A DNA stretch of 64,000 bases, taken from assembly GCA_039707465.1 (NCBI GenBank), contig CM077645.1, positions 140,511,503-140,575,502 of the forward strand. The letters run 5' to 3'. Below are positions 12,370 to 24,044 of this stretch, one piece after another. A program made the translations under genes and the position numbers. Position 1 is the stretch's first letter; each line of letters begins with the position of its first letter. Under the pieces are notes generated by a model. The model had not been told where the DNA came from, searched no databases, and saw nothing but the letters and a program-made list of their open reading frames with translations. The stretch is from Rhabdophis nuchalis. Taxonomy: Eukaryota; Chordata; Lepidosauria; Squamata; Natricidae.

Positions 12370-12490
12370 TGCCTGCGCTGCCAACTCCCCTCCTTGCCAA
12401 GGCTGCTGCCAAGTCAGCGGCCTTTCCTGTGCCGCCGCTGCCCATGCCGCCAACTCTTCCCCATACCAAGGCCGCTGCCGAGTCAGCAGC
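12370..12490. repeat. GC-rich tandem duplication
   Basis: Two copies of a roughly 58-bp unit (GCCAACTCCCCTCCTTGCC / GCCAACTCTTCCCCATACC, each ending AGTCAGCRGCC) lie in tandem. Proline/serine-rich frames across it are compositional. Confidence 0.6.
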
Positions 12491-12507
12491 CTCTCTCTCC
12501 TCTCTCT

Positions 12508-12935
12508 CTACGTAGATAGGTAGGTAGAGGGATAGAGAGGGAGAGGGAGAAATACGGTAGGTAGGTTGGTAGGTAGGTAGAGGGATAGAGAGAGAGGGAG
12601 AAATACGGTAGGTAGGTAGGTAGGTAGGTAGGTAGAGGGATAGAGAGAGAGGGAGAAATACAGTAGGTAGGTAGGTAGGTAGAGGGATAGAGAGAGAGAG
12701 GGAGAAATACAGTAGGTAAGTAGGTAGGGAGAGGGATAGAGAGGGAGAAATACTGTAAGCAGGTAGGTTGGTAGGTAGGTAGGCAGGTAGGTAGAGGGAT
12801 AGAGAGAGAGGGAGAAATACAGTAGGTAGGTAGGTAGGTAGAGGGATAGAGAGAGAGAGGGAGAAGTACAGTAGGTAAGTAGGTAGGTAGGGAGAGGGAT
12901 AGAGAGGGAGAGGGAGAAATACAGTAGGTAGGTAG
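12508..12935. repeat. TAGG/GA minisatellite array
   Basis: About eight units of 45-60 bp, each TAGGTAGAGGGATAGAGAG followed by GGGAGAAATACAGTAGG. Units 3-5 resemble units 6-8, indicating a higher-order duplication. It has the same unit as 534-843. Confidence 0.9.
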
Positions 12936-12945
12936 GTTTAACCAA

Positions 12946-13256
12946 CCTGTTTTTCAAAGTTATGATCTTTGCAGCATGCCCATGTGATCAAAATTTAGAT
13001 GCTTGGCAACTGGTTCATATTTATGACTGTTTCTGTATCCCAAGACCATGTGATCACCTTATGTGACCTTTTGACAAGCAAAATCAATGGGAAACCAGAT
13101 TCACTTAAAAGCTGGATTAATAATTTATCAACTGCAGTGATTCACTTAACAACTGTGGCAAGACAGGTCTTAAAATGGGGCAAAACGTACAACAAATCTC
13201 TCACTTAACAACATAAATGTGGGGCTCAATTGTGGTCGCAATTCAAGACTATCTGT
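12946..13256 (-). mobile_element. Old MITE ('ACTTAAC/gacttatg' family)
   Basis: Alternating TGATCACATG-like, CACTTAACAA-like and AATCAATGGG-like blocks match the inverted complement of 47452-47840. The right end reads AGACTATCTGTA. It has no coding capacity and is substantially diverged. Confidence 0.6.
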
Positions 13257-13979
13257 ATACCTCTACACATTTAAGAGGAAACCTGGATTGCTCAGGCTAG
13301 ACCTATTGAAAACAAGAGGACTTTATTTCTTTAAGCACCTTTGATTTCAATGAATTTATTTTAAGTACAATTAACATTAAATAAGGAGTCAGTGCAGGTC
13401 TATTTTGGGACAGAAAAACAAGAATATGGTGTGGGTGGAGTTCAGATAGCTCATGGATGTCAAGATTGCTCTACCATTACCAATAGAAAACTTAAAAATA
13501 ACGAACAGGTTGCTACTATTTCAAATTCTATTCATGCTCCCTGGGAAGGAAAGACAAAAGTAATCAATGGGAGTCTGAGACATGCTGTCAGTTATGACTA
13601 AAAAAAAAGGTTATCAATGAGCCTTTGGTATATACATTGAGTACAAAGGACCAGAACATGCTCCATTTCCAGTCTCTGTCCTCTCAATAAATAATGAGTT
13701 TCTATAATACTCTCAGATAAATCTTGTGCCCAAAATATTGTCAGGAGTTTCTACACCAGGACTGTAGCCAAGGCTAATCTTTCTTGAGTTCATCCTGTAT
13801 TTTACAAGCTAAATCCACTTTTCCCAACTGGATTTACTAGGCATTTCTCATTTAACAGGACTTTTTTTTCTTCCCCCCAAAAATGTTTCAGAATATATAC
13901 AGTAGGACACACATATGGAGAATATCTCTATTCAGATCATTAAAGTAGCTGTTTCTTTTTTTCTAGATTTGATGAGCTG

Positions 13980-14018
<39 letters not shown>

Positions 14019-14690
14019 CTTGGACACTTTGCTTTACTGCAGTGATGCAGAAGAGTTCTACTGTCGTGGCTTTCTCTTCCTGAAAGCCTTTCTCAATTTA
14101 TTCATTTATAACTGTTTTGCATTATTGTTCTTCTTAATCTAAAACTGCCTTTGTAATGTTTATCAGTTGTTTTCCACCACCAGGTTCCCTTCGTATTCCT
14201 CTAGATGCTCATTCAATAGGCTTGAATTATTATATGCAAGATATGTCATTCTTCTACCAACCCCTCCTGTAATACTTAGTTCTTCACTTAGGCCATCTAG
14301 ACAGCAAAAAGAATTCAAAGGCAAGGAATATTGATAGGGAGGTCAAAAATTCCAAAATAATCCAACCTGGAGAAGGACAGAATAAGACCTGGTAGTGTTA
14401 CTTGAATTTAGGAGTGTCTATGGAGATTACTTGAGTAAAATAGTGCATGAGAAAGACATTATGTACTTCAACTCTCAGTATTACAACTAGACTTAATTTT
14501 GGATTGTTCTCTTGATATATAGTTATTTATATTAACAAAGATATCTTCACTTTCAAAGGAATTTGACTAGATCTGTTACAATATATTATTTTCTCTCTCT
14601 CTTTCTCTGTATATCAATAATTTTATTCTGAGTCATAGTGTTTCACAAAACATTAAACTATCCATGCTGTAGGTAATAGCTTCAAACAAT
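13257..14690. other. Unassigned stretch with GT microsatellite
   Basis: Mostly unassigned. A GT dinucleotide tract occupies about 13979-14015. The segment 13620-13790 has retroelement-like texture but no motif I can name. Confidence 0.5.
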
Positions 14691-14696
14691 AAATTA

Positions 14697-15561
14697 TTTG
14701 TTGTTATTGTTATTGTTTCTATTGTTGTTGTTGTTGTTATTATTATTTATTATATACCTTATTCATTAAATATGAAACACAGTCAACTGAACATTTAAAA
14801 AATATATCACAAATATCATTGACTGGCACTGATGGTTGATACAGGGTTGCTGCCAGCATCCTAGTTATCAACCAAATAGCTTCTTAAAATGTTCCAAGTA
14901 GATGTTCCAAGTAGAACAATTTTTGCATTTCCGCTGGTGTTATTGTAGGAAGCTGCAATTTTTTGATGGTACCATGGTAACAAGTGCCCCAATGACAATG
15001 GGTCTTACTGTTAGATGTTCCATCCATAATCACGTAATTTTGATGGCCAGGTTGTGATATTTCATGATTTTTTCCAGTTCTTTTTCTTCAACTCTGGTGT
15101 CTCCTAGTACAGCAATATCAATAAATTGTATGCTTCAGTTTTCAACAACTGTCATATCTGGTGTGTTGTACTCCAAATGGTGATCTGTCTCATTTGAAAG
15201 TCCTACAAGATCTTCACCTTCTCATTTTCAACAACTTTTTTTACTTTATGTTCACATGACTTTTTGGATACAGGTAAGTCATACTTTTTACATAATGGCC
15301 AGTGGATTAGTTTAGCAACTTGGTCATGTCTACCTTTGTAATCAGTTTGCACAATTTTGCTGCACTCACATATTGAATGTGAAACAGTTTCAACTTTGCT
15401 GTTGCAAAGTCGACAGTTTAGATTGTCAGTGAATTTTTGTATCTTCACTTTCATGGCATTAGTTTGTAGTGCTTGTTCTTGAGCAGCCAGTATTAAACCT
15501 TCCGTTTCTTTCTTGTTGGGTGCCATCTTAACCCATGAACATGTCAAGTTGTTGTTGTTTA
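14697..15561 (-). pseudogene. R2/R4-type LINE 3' fragment
   Basis: The minus-strand frame 15203-15565 encodes a zinc-knuckle-like CRLCNSKVETVSHSICEC, followed by KIVQTDYKGRHDQVAKLIHW. This resembles the CCHC region that precedes the restriction-like endonuclease in R2/R4/NeSL-group LINEs. Beyond the stop, decayed sequence still reads IDIAVLGDTRVEEKE and RPIVIGAL, matching the endonuclease region. The 3' end carries a TTG/TTA-rich tract on the plus strand (14697-14746). 5'-truncated and inactive. The exact clade is uncertain. Confidence 0.6.
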
Positions 15562-15614
15562 GCATATGATGAAGTTACATTAGGCAGGAGACTACAGTGT
15601 TAATATCCTAAGGC

Positions 15615-16031
15615 CATCATGGTGAACCTATGGCACACATGCCACAGGTAGTACACAGAGCCCTCTCTGCGGGCCTGCAAGCTATTGCCCCAGCTCAGCT
15701 CCACCGCACATGCATGCATGCTTACCACTGGCCAGCTGATGTCTGGATCTTACACACATGACCAGGGGTTCATGTGCACATGCACAGGGGGTGGGGGGTC
15801 ACATGGGAGGCAGTGCGCTCCCCTCGCATCCCTTTTTTGGTCCCAGATGACTGCAGGGAGGCCTACTAAATCCAAAACGGGCCACGGGGGGGGTCATGTG
15901 TGCATGCATGGGAGGTCATGGGGGTCATGTGTGCATGCATGGGAGAGCATGGAGGGTTACATATGCATGCACAAAGGAGGGTCAAGTGCGGGGGGGGTCT
16001 ATCATGCAATGCAATGTGTGTGCATTACATG
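15615..16031. mobile_element. Partial hAT element, CATGGTGAACC end
   Basis: The left end CCATCATGGTGAACCTATGG matches that of the hAT at 50921. The interior is GC-rich, with repeats of TCATGTGTGCATGCATGGG. The expected right terminus (GGTTCGCCATCACTG) is absent and a GAAA microsatellite follows directly, so the element is truncated. Confidence 0.5.
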
Positions 16032-16033
16032 AC

Positions 16034-16069
<36 letters not shown>
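16034..16069. repeat. GAAA microsatellite
   Basis: Eight or more tandem GAAA units. Confidence 0.9.
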
Positions 16070-16070
<1 letters not shown>

Positions 16071-16094
16071 CTACCAAGAAAACTAAGAGATCTA

Positions 16095-16290
16095 GGTTAG
16101 GGTAGTGATTAAGGCAAGGAGCTGGGAGCTTGAGTCCCAGCTTAGTTACAAAGCCAGTGGGTGACTGTGAATGGGTCACTGTTTTTCAGCCCTAAAAAGG
16201 CAATGGCAAACCATTTCTGAAATTTTGCCACAATTTCTGGGATTAATCCAGGCAGTTAGTATGAGTCAGCACTGAATTGAATGCACAAAA
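16095..16290 (+). mobile_element. tRNA-derived SINE with BovB-type tail
   Basis: A tRNA-like head (GTAGTGATTAAGGCA, GAGCTTGAGTCCCAG) is followed by GGCAATGGCAAACCATTTCTG. It ends with GCACTGAATTGAATGCACA. This tail resembles the 3' end of BovB (RTE) LINEs. A sister copy enters the right edge of the window (63838). Confidence 0.65.
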
Positions 16291-17465
16291 ATAACAACAA
16301 CCAAGAAAAATACCAGAAACTGAGCTCAACTTAAAGAAGATCCTTCCTTTGCCATGAACAGTGTTTTATATTAAGAAATAGGCAAATGGACCAGAAAATG
16401 ATTTGAAAGACTGGTTTAAGAAATGATAATCAAAGATGATCTGAGAATTGCACAAGATTAAACTTATCTACCTAATAATGTTTTATGAAGGCAAGGAAAA
16501 ATGCACGATTTATAAGCTACATGAAAATAATATATACAAGTTACATGAACATGTGGAAACAGGGAAAACTACATAATGTTTGGCAAAATAATTCATCCAT
16601 TTGGTCAGTACTATCTCCCTTTGCCTGAAAGTTGAAAAATCCTAATACAATGTCTTTCACAAATTCTTAGGATTGTCCTAAGGACTGTGATTGTAGCCCT
16701 AATTGTTCCTCTCTCTGCAAATATTTTTTAAATAATTATCACTTGCAGCCATCAGGGAATTATTCTGAAACACATTCATCAAAACAGTTTCATCATCAGT
16801 TATTTCTAGAAATAGGCTATGTAGCATAAGTAATGTAATATTCGTTCATTCATTCCTAATTCTCTCCCCAATTTAATATGTTGTGATTAGAGTTATAATC
16901 ATTAATACTGCATTATTTCAGAACCCCTGAGAACAAATGTTTAAAAGACTAGTTCTTCATTTTGCTTTTTGTTTGCAAACATACTCATGAAGCTTTTAAT
17001 TCCATGAACATTCTGCCCTATTCAACTAACACTGGTTGGCATGCTTTTTTGAGTGAAATTATACTAGTAATAAGATGTTAACCTACAATTATTTCAATTT
17101 CCATTATGAAACATTTGATGCCTGTTATATAGAGATTTCTCCAGGTAATACATCTAGAGGTGTACTGACTGAGATAATCTTGAGACAAGTGCTTTTTTTC
17201 TTTTTAACATTTCCATTTTTTCCAGGTGTATCACAATTGTACTTCAAACTAGGATGTGCCATAGCCATGCCATTTTCCTAGCAAGCAACCCATGAGAGCT
17301 GGGGCCAGGCCACTAAATCTGAGAGAGGTTCTCAAACCTTTGCAGATATTTCAAAGCAAAAAAGGAAACAGGCCAGCCAGCCAATTAAAACTGTTCCTGC
17401 ATTGCATAGTTAGTGAGTTAGTGTTACTTTAAAACAACAATCACAAGTAGTCAGTTATATTCAAG
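16291..17465. other. Unassigned stretch
   Basis: No gene or repeat family recognised. Confidence 0.5.
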
Positions 17466-17469
17466 CAAC

Positions 17470-17505
17470 CAATCAATATTTATTAGGGTCACAGACTAGC
17501 AAATA
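17470..17505 (-). repeat. Reverse-oriented LINE 3' end fragment
   Basis: TTTATTAGGGTCACAGACTAG is similar to the reverse complement of the 3' end of the LINE at 17685-18725 (GGTCTAGGACCGCAATAAAG). A second 3' end of the same family therefore appears to lie just upstream in opposite orientation. Confidence 0.4.
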
Positions 17506-17684
17506 AAAACATTAAAATAATAACAATAGTAAAAAAAGTAAAAGACAGAAAGAATAATATATTGTGATTGCTAATGGATTAACTGTGGGCAGTTAAAGTT
17601 TGCTTAATTTTACATATTGCATAATAGTATCTGGAGAATTCTAACCATGTGGAAGGATTGTATGTAGAAGAAGAATTCAGAGAC

Positions 17685-18725
17685 GCTTAATGGGAGTCCC
17701 CTCCCCTTGTGTGAGTAATGCCGCAATCCATTTGGAATTGGGCATACCATCGCTCGATACCATTCTGTGGAAACGTACAATTGGCTACTGGCTGGCCCTG
17801 TGGGCCAGACTCCCAGACTATTATTTAGGACAGTGCTTATGGCGGGATGACTTCCACAGCCCTTGGGCCCGCAATAACCGCGCTAAACTCATGAAGATAG
17901 GCATCTCCCTCCATTGAAGCCTTTAGACTTGGCCCCAATGCTGCTAAATCGTTGATATTCCAACATTTGGATGACATCAAAAGGCAACAGAATTTGGCAC
18001 GTGGTGTAGGAATTTGTTCTCCATTCTCTCTCGGCATTATTCCCCTGATGCACCCCCCTAAATATCTCTCTGAGCTATCCTCCATTAAATACAGGCTGGC
18101 ATTTATAAAGGCACGCTTTAACGTGATCCCCTCGAATGCCCTCGATAGCAGACTTTTGGGGGGGTGTAAAGCCCACCCACTGTTCATGTGATGGTCAATC
18201 CCTGGAATCGCTAGTTCACATGGTATTCACATGCCCCTACTACCAGGAGGAAAGACTACAACTTATTTTCCCTATTTGCCAAAGATTTCCTGGACTAACT
18301 GGAAATCATAGTCTTTGCCTTTTACTGCAGGACACTGACTCGAGGACCAAACTGAAGGTTGCAAAATCTTTTGCTGCAGTCTTGGCGCGTAAGAACCATG
18401 GGAAAGGTTGGGTTGGTCCCACTGGCTGAGGCCAGTTGTGCTGACAGTTTGCAGCGTACTACTTGGTGGCTGCATCAGTTGCCAATATGTAGATCTCATG
18501 TTAACCTCTACACGGTATCTACTATTTATGCTCAGTTTGAACTGATCATACTCCTAAAGCATAGATTTAAATTTCCATAACGGTTAGCTGGTACGGTCGA
18601 TAGCATAATCTTTGTCATCAATTTTGCCTGTTGTCTCCCACCCTTCAGTGGGGCTTGGCTGTATATCCCCATGTGATCTGTTTATCTTGTTTTCTGGTCT
18701 AGGACCGCAATAAAGTTTTATCTTT
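17685..18725 (+). pseudogene. LINE C-terminal fragment with CCHC knuckle
   Basis: Frames at 17690-17917 (LGIPSLDTILWKRTIGYWLA, FHSPWARNNRAKL) and 18136-18429 (CSCDGQSLESLVHMVFTCPYY region, then LLLQDTDSRTKLKVAKSFAA) resemble the C-terminal region of vertebrate non-LTR retrotransposon polyproteins. They include a C-x-C-x9-H-x4-C knuckle. Stops and frameshifts separate them. The 3' end reads GACCGCAATAAAGTTTTATC. It is distinct from the CR1 and L2 copies here and the clade is not certain. Confidence 0.5.
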
Positions 18726-18902
18726 TATCTCTTTGAATTCAGAGAAATTATTTCATACCGATTGCAAATAAAACATATCAGTATTTCCTAGATATTTTAT
18801 TAGGTACAGTACGATGTTATGAATTGAGTCTGTGAGTCCTTGTAGAAGATGCAGTATAGCAGGGTTATATTGTTATATTATTATTTATTGTAGCTATAAC
18901 AA

Positions 18903-19110
18903 GTGGCATGGTGGCCTAGAGTTTGAACTTTTGCCTCACATTCAGGACGCTGTGAATTTCATCCTAGGTAACAGCAGATAGTTCTTTCTATGCGCAAAGA
19001 GAAAATATCTGTTGTGTAGGCATCAGGAAGGGCATCCAGTCAGTAAATGCTCAGCTCCATTCGCTGTACCCAGATGCAAGCGATTACAGGGTCATTAAAA
19101 AAAAGTTATT
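18903..19110 (+). mobile_element. tRNA-derived SINE, 'GGCATCCAGTCAGTAAA' tail
   Basis: A tRNA-like head (GGTGGCCTAGAGTTTGAAC, CCTCACATTCAGGACGCTG) is followed by a conserved tail block (AGGAAGGGCATCCAGTCAG, CTCAGCTCCATTCGCTG, AGGGTCATTAAAAAAAAG). The tail is unlike the CR1, L2 and BovB tails elsewhere here, so the partner LINE is unclear. Confidence 0.6.
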
Positions 19111-19335
19111 AAAGTTATGCCATGATGTAATAAAATATTTTAAAAATAAATACATTACAGTTAATGTATATTATTATCTCCAATGAGTCCAGTGCCTCCA
19201 TTGCCTTCATAGCAGTTCCACCCCTAGGCAAGTTAAATATGGCTAGCTCGAGACTCTTTTAATTAGCAGACAATCAAAGCAATGGGCAGGGAAGAAAAGC
19301 ATTAAAAAAGCTAACAGAAGTATCATGATCGACTG

Positions 19336-19500
19336 ACTTACTGATTGATTGATTGATTGATTAATTGATTGATATGCTGCCCACTTCACTACAGAAAGTG
19401 TGGACAGCTTACAATATTATAAAAAATTAAAAAGTGCTTAAAATTAAAATTGGAAAAATCAAATAGAGAAGTTAAAAGTTAATTGATAGTGATGAGGAGA
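19336..19500 (-). mobile_element. L2-type 3' end fragment with ATTG tract
   Basis: A GATT/ATTG tandem tract (19343-19374) is followed on the plus strand by ATGCTGCCCACTTCACTAC and GTGGACAGCTTACAA. This is the inverse of an L2-like 3' end, or of an L2-tailed SINE ending in a simple repeat. Confidence 0.45.
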
Positions 19501-20440
19501 GGAATTGAGGTGAAACTACAGAAGGAACTTCCACAAGTTGACTTGTGGGCAGTGAAGAGTGAGAGGTACAGTAGGAGAAGGCTTTGCTCAATGTTCTATG
19601 AATGGGGTGAGAGAAATAAAAACATCAACTGGGTTTATGCATATCACCTTGCTTGGGGAATCTTCAGATGTAATGGTTCCACCAGGTAGTGATTCTGGAA
19701 ATTGTACTGTCTTTGATAATAGACAGAAGGATAATGATGGGGAAAGCTAGGCCTGCTGAGTGCTACAAGAAGGGTACCTGGAACAACACTGGCACTTGAG
19801 TCATTTTAGAGCATCTTTCCAAAAGTAATTCATCTAGAAATGTTCTCCTTAATGTTCTGTATTTGTAGAGAAAATTAGAATACTGACTTTGTTCATTAAC
19901 ATTTCAAATCTCATTTAAATGTAAATTGTAATATTCTGTTTTTGTGCAAGACTGGGTAGTTAGTGTCATTCCTGAGTAATACGTAATTTGTTCCTCATTA
20001 GCTCTAAGAATAGATAAAGATGGAGATGGAGATAATGGATATGGTTAAAATGGTTACATTGTCTAGATGAAGGATTTGAACAAGCATCCTCTGGATTTTT
20101 ATCCCTTCAGATAGTACCATTGAAAAATTCCTCCTAATTTATATTTCACATTTGTTATTAATTGACCTTCCTGCTGTTTCTTATAATAGCAGTGTGTGAG
20201 CAGAAAGAAATGTGTTTTTCCTGGTTGATTCATGAGGAATTGGGTAGGCTTCATTTTATTTTCATTCTGACTAAAGGCATCCATAATCCACAACAGTGAT
20301 TCAACTGCAGTTTGAAAAATTGGAGTCTTTAACAAGAATTGACTGACCATATATAGCATATTTGCATACCAAAAGTGGGGGGGAGAGGTAAAAATCAATC
20401 TCCATGAAACCATTTAAACAGACCTCTTTGATCCTTGCAT
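19500..20440. other. Unassigned stretch
   Basis: Two overlapping short frames near 19483-19750 have no recognisable domain. Nothing else supported. Confidence 0.5.
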
Positions 20441-20441
20441 G

Positions 20442-20551
20442 AAATAAAGTAGGAAATTTTTCCATACTTTCAAAAAAGAAAACCTAATATCACTGGATAT
20501 TAGGTTTATTAGGTTTTCTTTCTGAAGGTATGAAAAAACCCGTACTTTATT
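20442..20551. repeat. Palindromic MITE-like hairpin
   Basis: The left arm (20442-20490) begins AATAAAGTAGG and ends AACCTAATATC. The right arm (20495-20551) is its imperfect complement, with a 4-nt loop (ACTG) and a small insertion. No family name. Confidence 0.7.
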
Positions 20552-21840
20552 ACTTTTATGCAGAAGTTAATGTTATCTTTCCTTCCTATCTTGAGGGTCC
20601 TGTGGGGCATTCTCATATTGTAGGGTTAATGTGATATTCAGAGACTGTATGGGTGACACAACCATTTATCATTGTAAGTTAGGATAGAGAGAGATCTGAA
20701 GCAGAGAGAGTGTCATAGATCAGTAGGCTTTGAATGCAAGAATTCTGAATCAAGCAAGGGACCTGTGCAATGTAAGCAGACTCCCTACTTCAAGTATTTC
20801 TTTTTAATACAAGAGAAACTCCAATGTAGATAGGGGCAAGAGAATGGCTTTTTTTCCTTATGCCTTTATAATTCTTTTGGAAGAAATTTCCCCTTGCTTC
20901 TCTTTTGCTTTCCCTTTGTCTCTATCCACCTCCTCTCTCATATACACATACACAGTACATAAATAAATATTTTATAAATGTTGATTTTGTTATCTTAAAA
21001 ACAAATTGTCACAAACTAAAAAAATACAGAATCCCCAATTAAAAATACTGAGGCTGAGTGACTAAGAGCCAGCTTTTTCACTGGCAATAGTACCAGGAGA
21101 ATCATAATACAATATAAAGAATATCCTGGGTACATTAAGTCATTAGAATTAGTGATCTAGAGTTTTGTTCTCAATTTGGGAATTGATTAGATGGTCAAAT
21201 CTGAATGGGATCATCAGCAGTCCAGAATGGAATTGGATGAGTTACTTATCCAAAAACTGGTTTGCCTCATCCTAGCAGCTACTTATAAAGGGAACACAGT
21301 GATAAGATAATAGAGGAAATATAAATTTGATGAATAAATAAATAAATCCACAAAATCAGGTTCAGCAACCAAGAGTATCTATTTGTCCAATTCATCTCAT
21401 TTAAAGCTTTGGTATAGAAAAGTGCAAAAGGCAATCCAAGGTCATAAGAGTCAGACTGGGAGGAGGAGCCTGTATTCTGTGAAACTTTGAGTCAATACTC
21501 TCTTATAAGACAAGAATGGTGTTATCACCCATAATGTAGTAAAGCTTGGTAAATATGCACAACTAACCGAGTGTCAAACATGATTGATATTTTCATGATT
21601 TATTTGTCTTCTGTTCTGTAGAAATGAAATACTATCTCTCCTTACTTTAATACCTTATTTAATAAATACTTCAATTCCTTGAACTGTTAGAATTCAGAGT
21701 AAATTCATAATTTTCAGAGTACATTCCCCATTTCTAATTGTTGTGTGAATGCTTTCTTTTTCCTTGGAGGTATTTAGCTTACATATGTTCTGCTTCATTT
21801 TTTCATTGAGCCACTTAAATTCTGCCGTTCTGCCATTCTA
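20552..21840. other. Unassigned stretch
   Basis: AT-rich DNA with no recognisable gene or repeat. Confidence 0.5.
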
Positions 21841-21859
21841 TTATCTATATGTCTGTCTG

Positions 21860-21902
21860 TTATTCTGCCTCTCTCTCTCTCTCATATTATCTTTGCAATT
21901 TC

Positions 21903-21974
<72 letters not shown>

Positions 21975-21975
21975 C
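21860..21975. repeat. CTGT/CT/CA compound microsatellite
   Basis: CTGT units (about 21901-21941), then CT, then CA repeats. Confidence 0.9.
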
Positions 21976-22361
21976 TGAATTCCAGTGTTGATTAAGGTCT
22001 TTGTCTCAAATGTTATATTATACTTCACGCCCTGAATTCTGAATCAGAATCTGGGGGAGCAGCATCTGGCAATATTTCTGATAAACCTCCTCCTTTTAAA
22101 GATTACTGCTTGGCCCAATTTCAGCTTGTTCTGGGAACTGTGCCTTGGCTAGTTCTTCTGAGCTTTTTTGAAGCTTCTTTGTCCCCATCGTGGATGGATT
22201 AATGCTGGATTATTGGTACACATAACACTGGTTTGAATCCTTCCTGAATAGATATGCTCTGCTCATATTTGCCCATTTTTGCCCCCCTAGGAAAAGTCAT
22301 ATTTGTCTCAACTTTCAATTTTGATGGAAATTTCACAAAAGTGCTCTGTTTCCTTTTTCCT

Positions 22362-22870
22362 CGTAGGACCTGGGTACCTAGGAGATTGCCTTCTGCCACT
22401 GAGAGCCTCCCACCAGCCCATACGCTCCCATAGAGAGGGTCTCCTCATGGTGCCGTTGGCTAGACAATGTCGACTGGTGACACCCAGGGGGAGAGCCTTC
22501 TCCGTGGGAGCACCTGCCCTCTGGAACGAATTGCCCCCAGAATTAAGAACTATCCCTGACTTACGCACCTTCCGCCGCGGTCTCAAAACCTTTCTCTTTC
22601 AACAAGCTGGGCTGGCATAAAGCACGATTTTTAAATTTTTAAATTTAAATTTTTAAATTTAAATTTTTAAATTTAAATTTTTAAATTTAAATTTTTATTA
22701 TTTTAATCAGGGTTAGTTTGGGTTTTTTTCCACGTTTCAGCCAATATTTTAATTATGTCTTTTAAAAGCTTTCTTTTAACTTTTATATATTTGTTTTTAT
22801 TTTGGCTGTACACCGCCCCGAGTCCTTCGGGAGTAGGATGGTATAAAAAACCAATAAACTAAACTTAACT
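22362..22870 (+). pseudogene. L2-type LINE 3' end (ORF2 C-terminus)
   Basis: A frame within 22303-22620 encodes the conserved L2/Jockey-group tail (IRSHREGLL, TPRGRAFSV, ALWNELPPELR, FRRGLKTFLFQQAGLA). It is followed by a 3' UTR ending CACCGCCCCGAGTCCTTCGG, then a degenerate AACTA-rich tail. The 3' UTR contains about five copies of a 14-bp AT unit (TTTTTAAATTTAAA, 22629-22697). The reverse transcriptase core is absent, so this is a 5'-truncated insertion. Confidence 0.8.
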
Positions 22871-22875
22871 AAACT

Positions 22876-24040
22876 AACTAAACTTTTTTCCCTTTGAGTT
22901 TTTGACCTTTATCATTCTGGAATATTATTCTAATCCTGGATTTTTTTCTGTTCTCATTTTTTCATCTACTTATACTGAGAAATTAAATTGAACTCTTGAC
23001 TTAGGCATGCTGCCTTCAGGAGTGCAACATTACTACTTATCTTTTTTTGGGGGGGAGGGGAATCTTTTCTATGTTGGCATTCCTAGGCCAACACCTACTC
23101 AGCTTTCATCTAGCGTTCCTATCGTGGTTGTAGAGATGATAATGGTGGTGGTATTTTTATCTGTTATTAGTAGAAAAACAACAGAAAAGGAGAGGAAAAA
23201 AAATTAAAAAAGCAAAAAAAAGCATACAAAATTGCATACTTATCATTGTAATTCCTAATTCATCTATATTACTCTTTATCTTTTTTGTTATTACTGTTGC
23301 TTTAGTTTTGTACTAAGGTGAAAATTCAAAGGGTAAGATTTGATATAGTGATTAAAATAAAAATAATAAAAATGTAAAATACAGTGAACATTATAGGAAA
23401 AAGACAAACTAGCTCTCCCTCTCTTTTATTTTTCCTGTTTTCCTCTTCTTTTTTTCTACATTTGCCACATTAGTATTTTTATACTGTACTTTAAATCTCT
23501 ATGATTGTTGCTTGTTTCTATTTAAGTCTATTGTTAAAGCAGTGTTCATTTTTCTTCAAACACCACATATTAGTTTTCCTTGTTGTGTAATACGTTGTCT
23601 ATAAGAAAAACGATTCCTTCACATTATTATGAGTTGCTGTATGGGAGCGTCCACTTAGAAATGATTTGGTAAAAGGTAAACCATTTATACCATCTGGAAA
23701 GAAACTAAAGTACTTTACAGCTGGATAAATTCTATCAAAGGAGCAAATTTCCCGAAGATGTGCACAAATATAAAACAGTAATATGCAGTTTGTTACGGAT
23801 CCTACAGTCATAAGTAATATATTAAAAGTACGGGATAAATATAGAATAAAGATAAGTCTAAACTTGTTGCCAGTTAAACTTGTTAAGAAACAATGTGTTC
23901 CTTTTTTGTTTTAGATTAAAAATAACACATAAAATAATATATATTTTAATAGGATACTGCACTTTGGTGTTTTTAATCGCTCCCTGCTGTATGTAATGCT
24001 TTGGCATCTGTTAGCAAATTGATGCAATGCTCCAAATATA
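22876..24040. other. Unassigned AT-rich stretch
   Basis: No family identified. Contains A-rich and T-rich low-complexity segments around 23170-23480. Confidence 0.5.
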
Positions 24041-24044
24041 TCTG

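Noticed and set aside
12508..12935. CRISPR-like spaced repeats
   Set aside because: The units are contiguous and variable minisatellite repeats without unique spacers, and the genome is eukaryotic.
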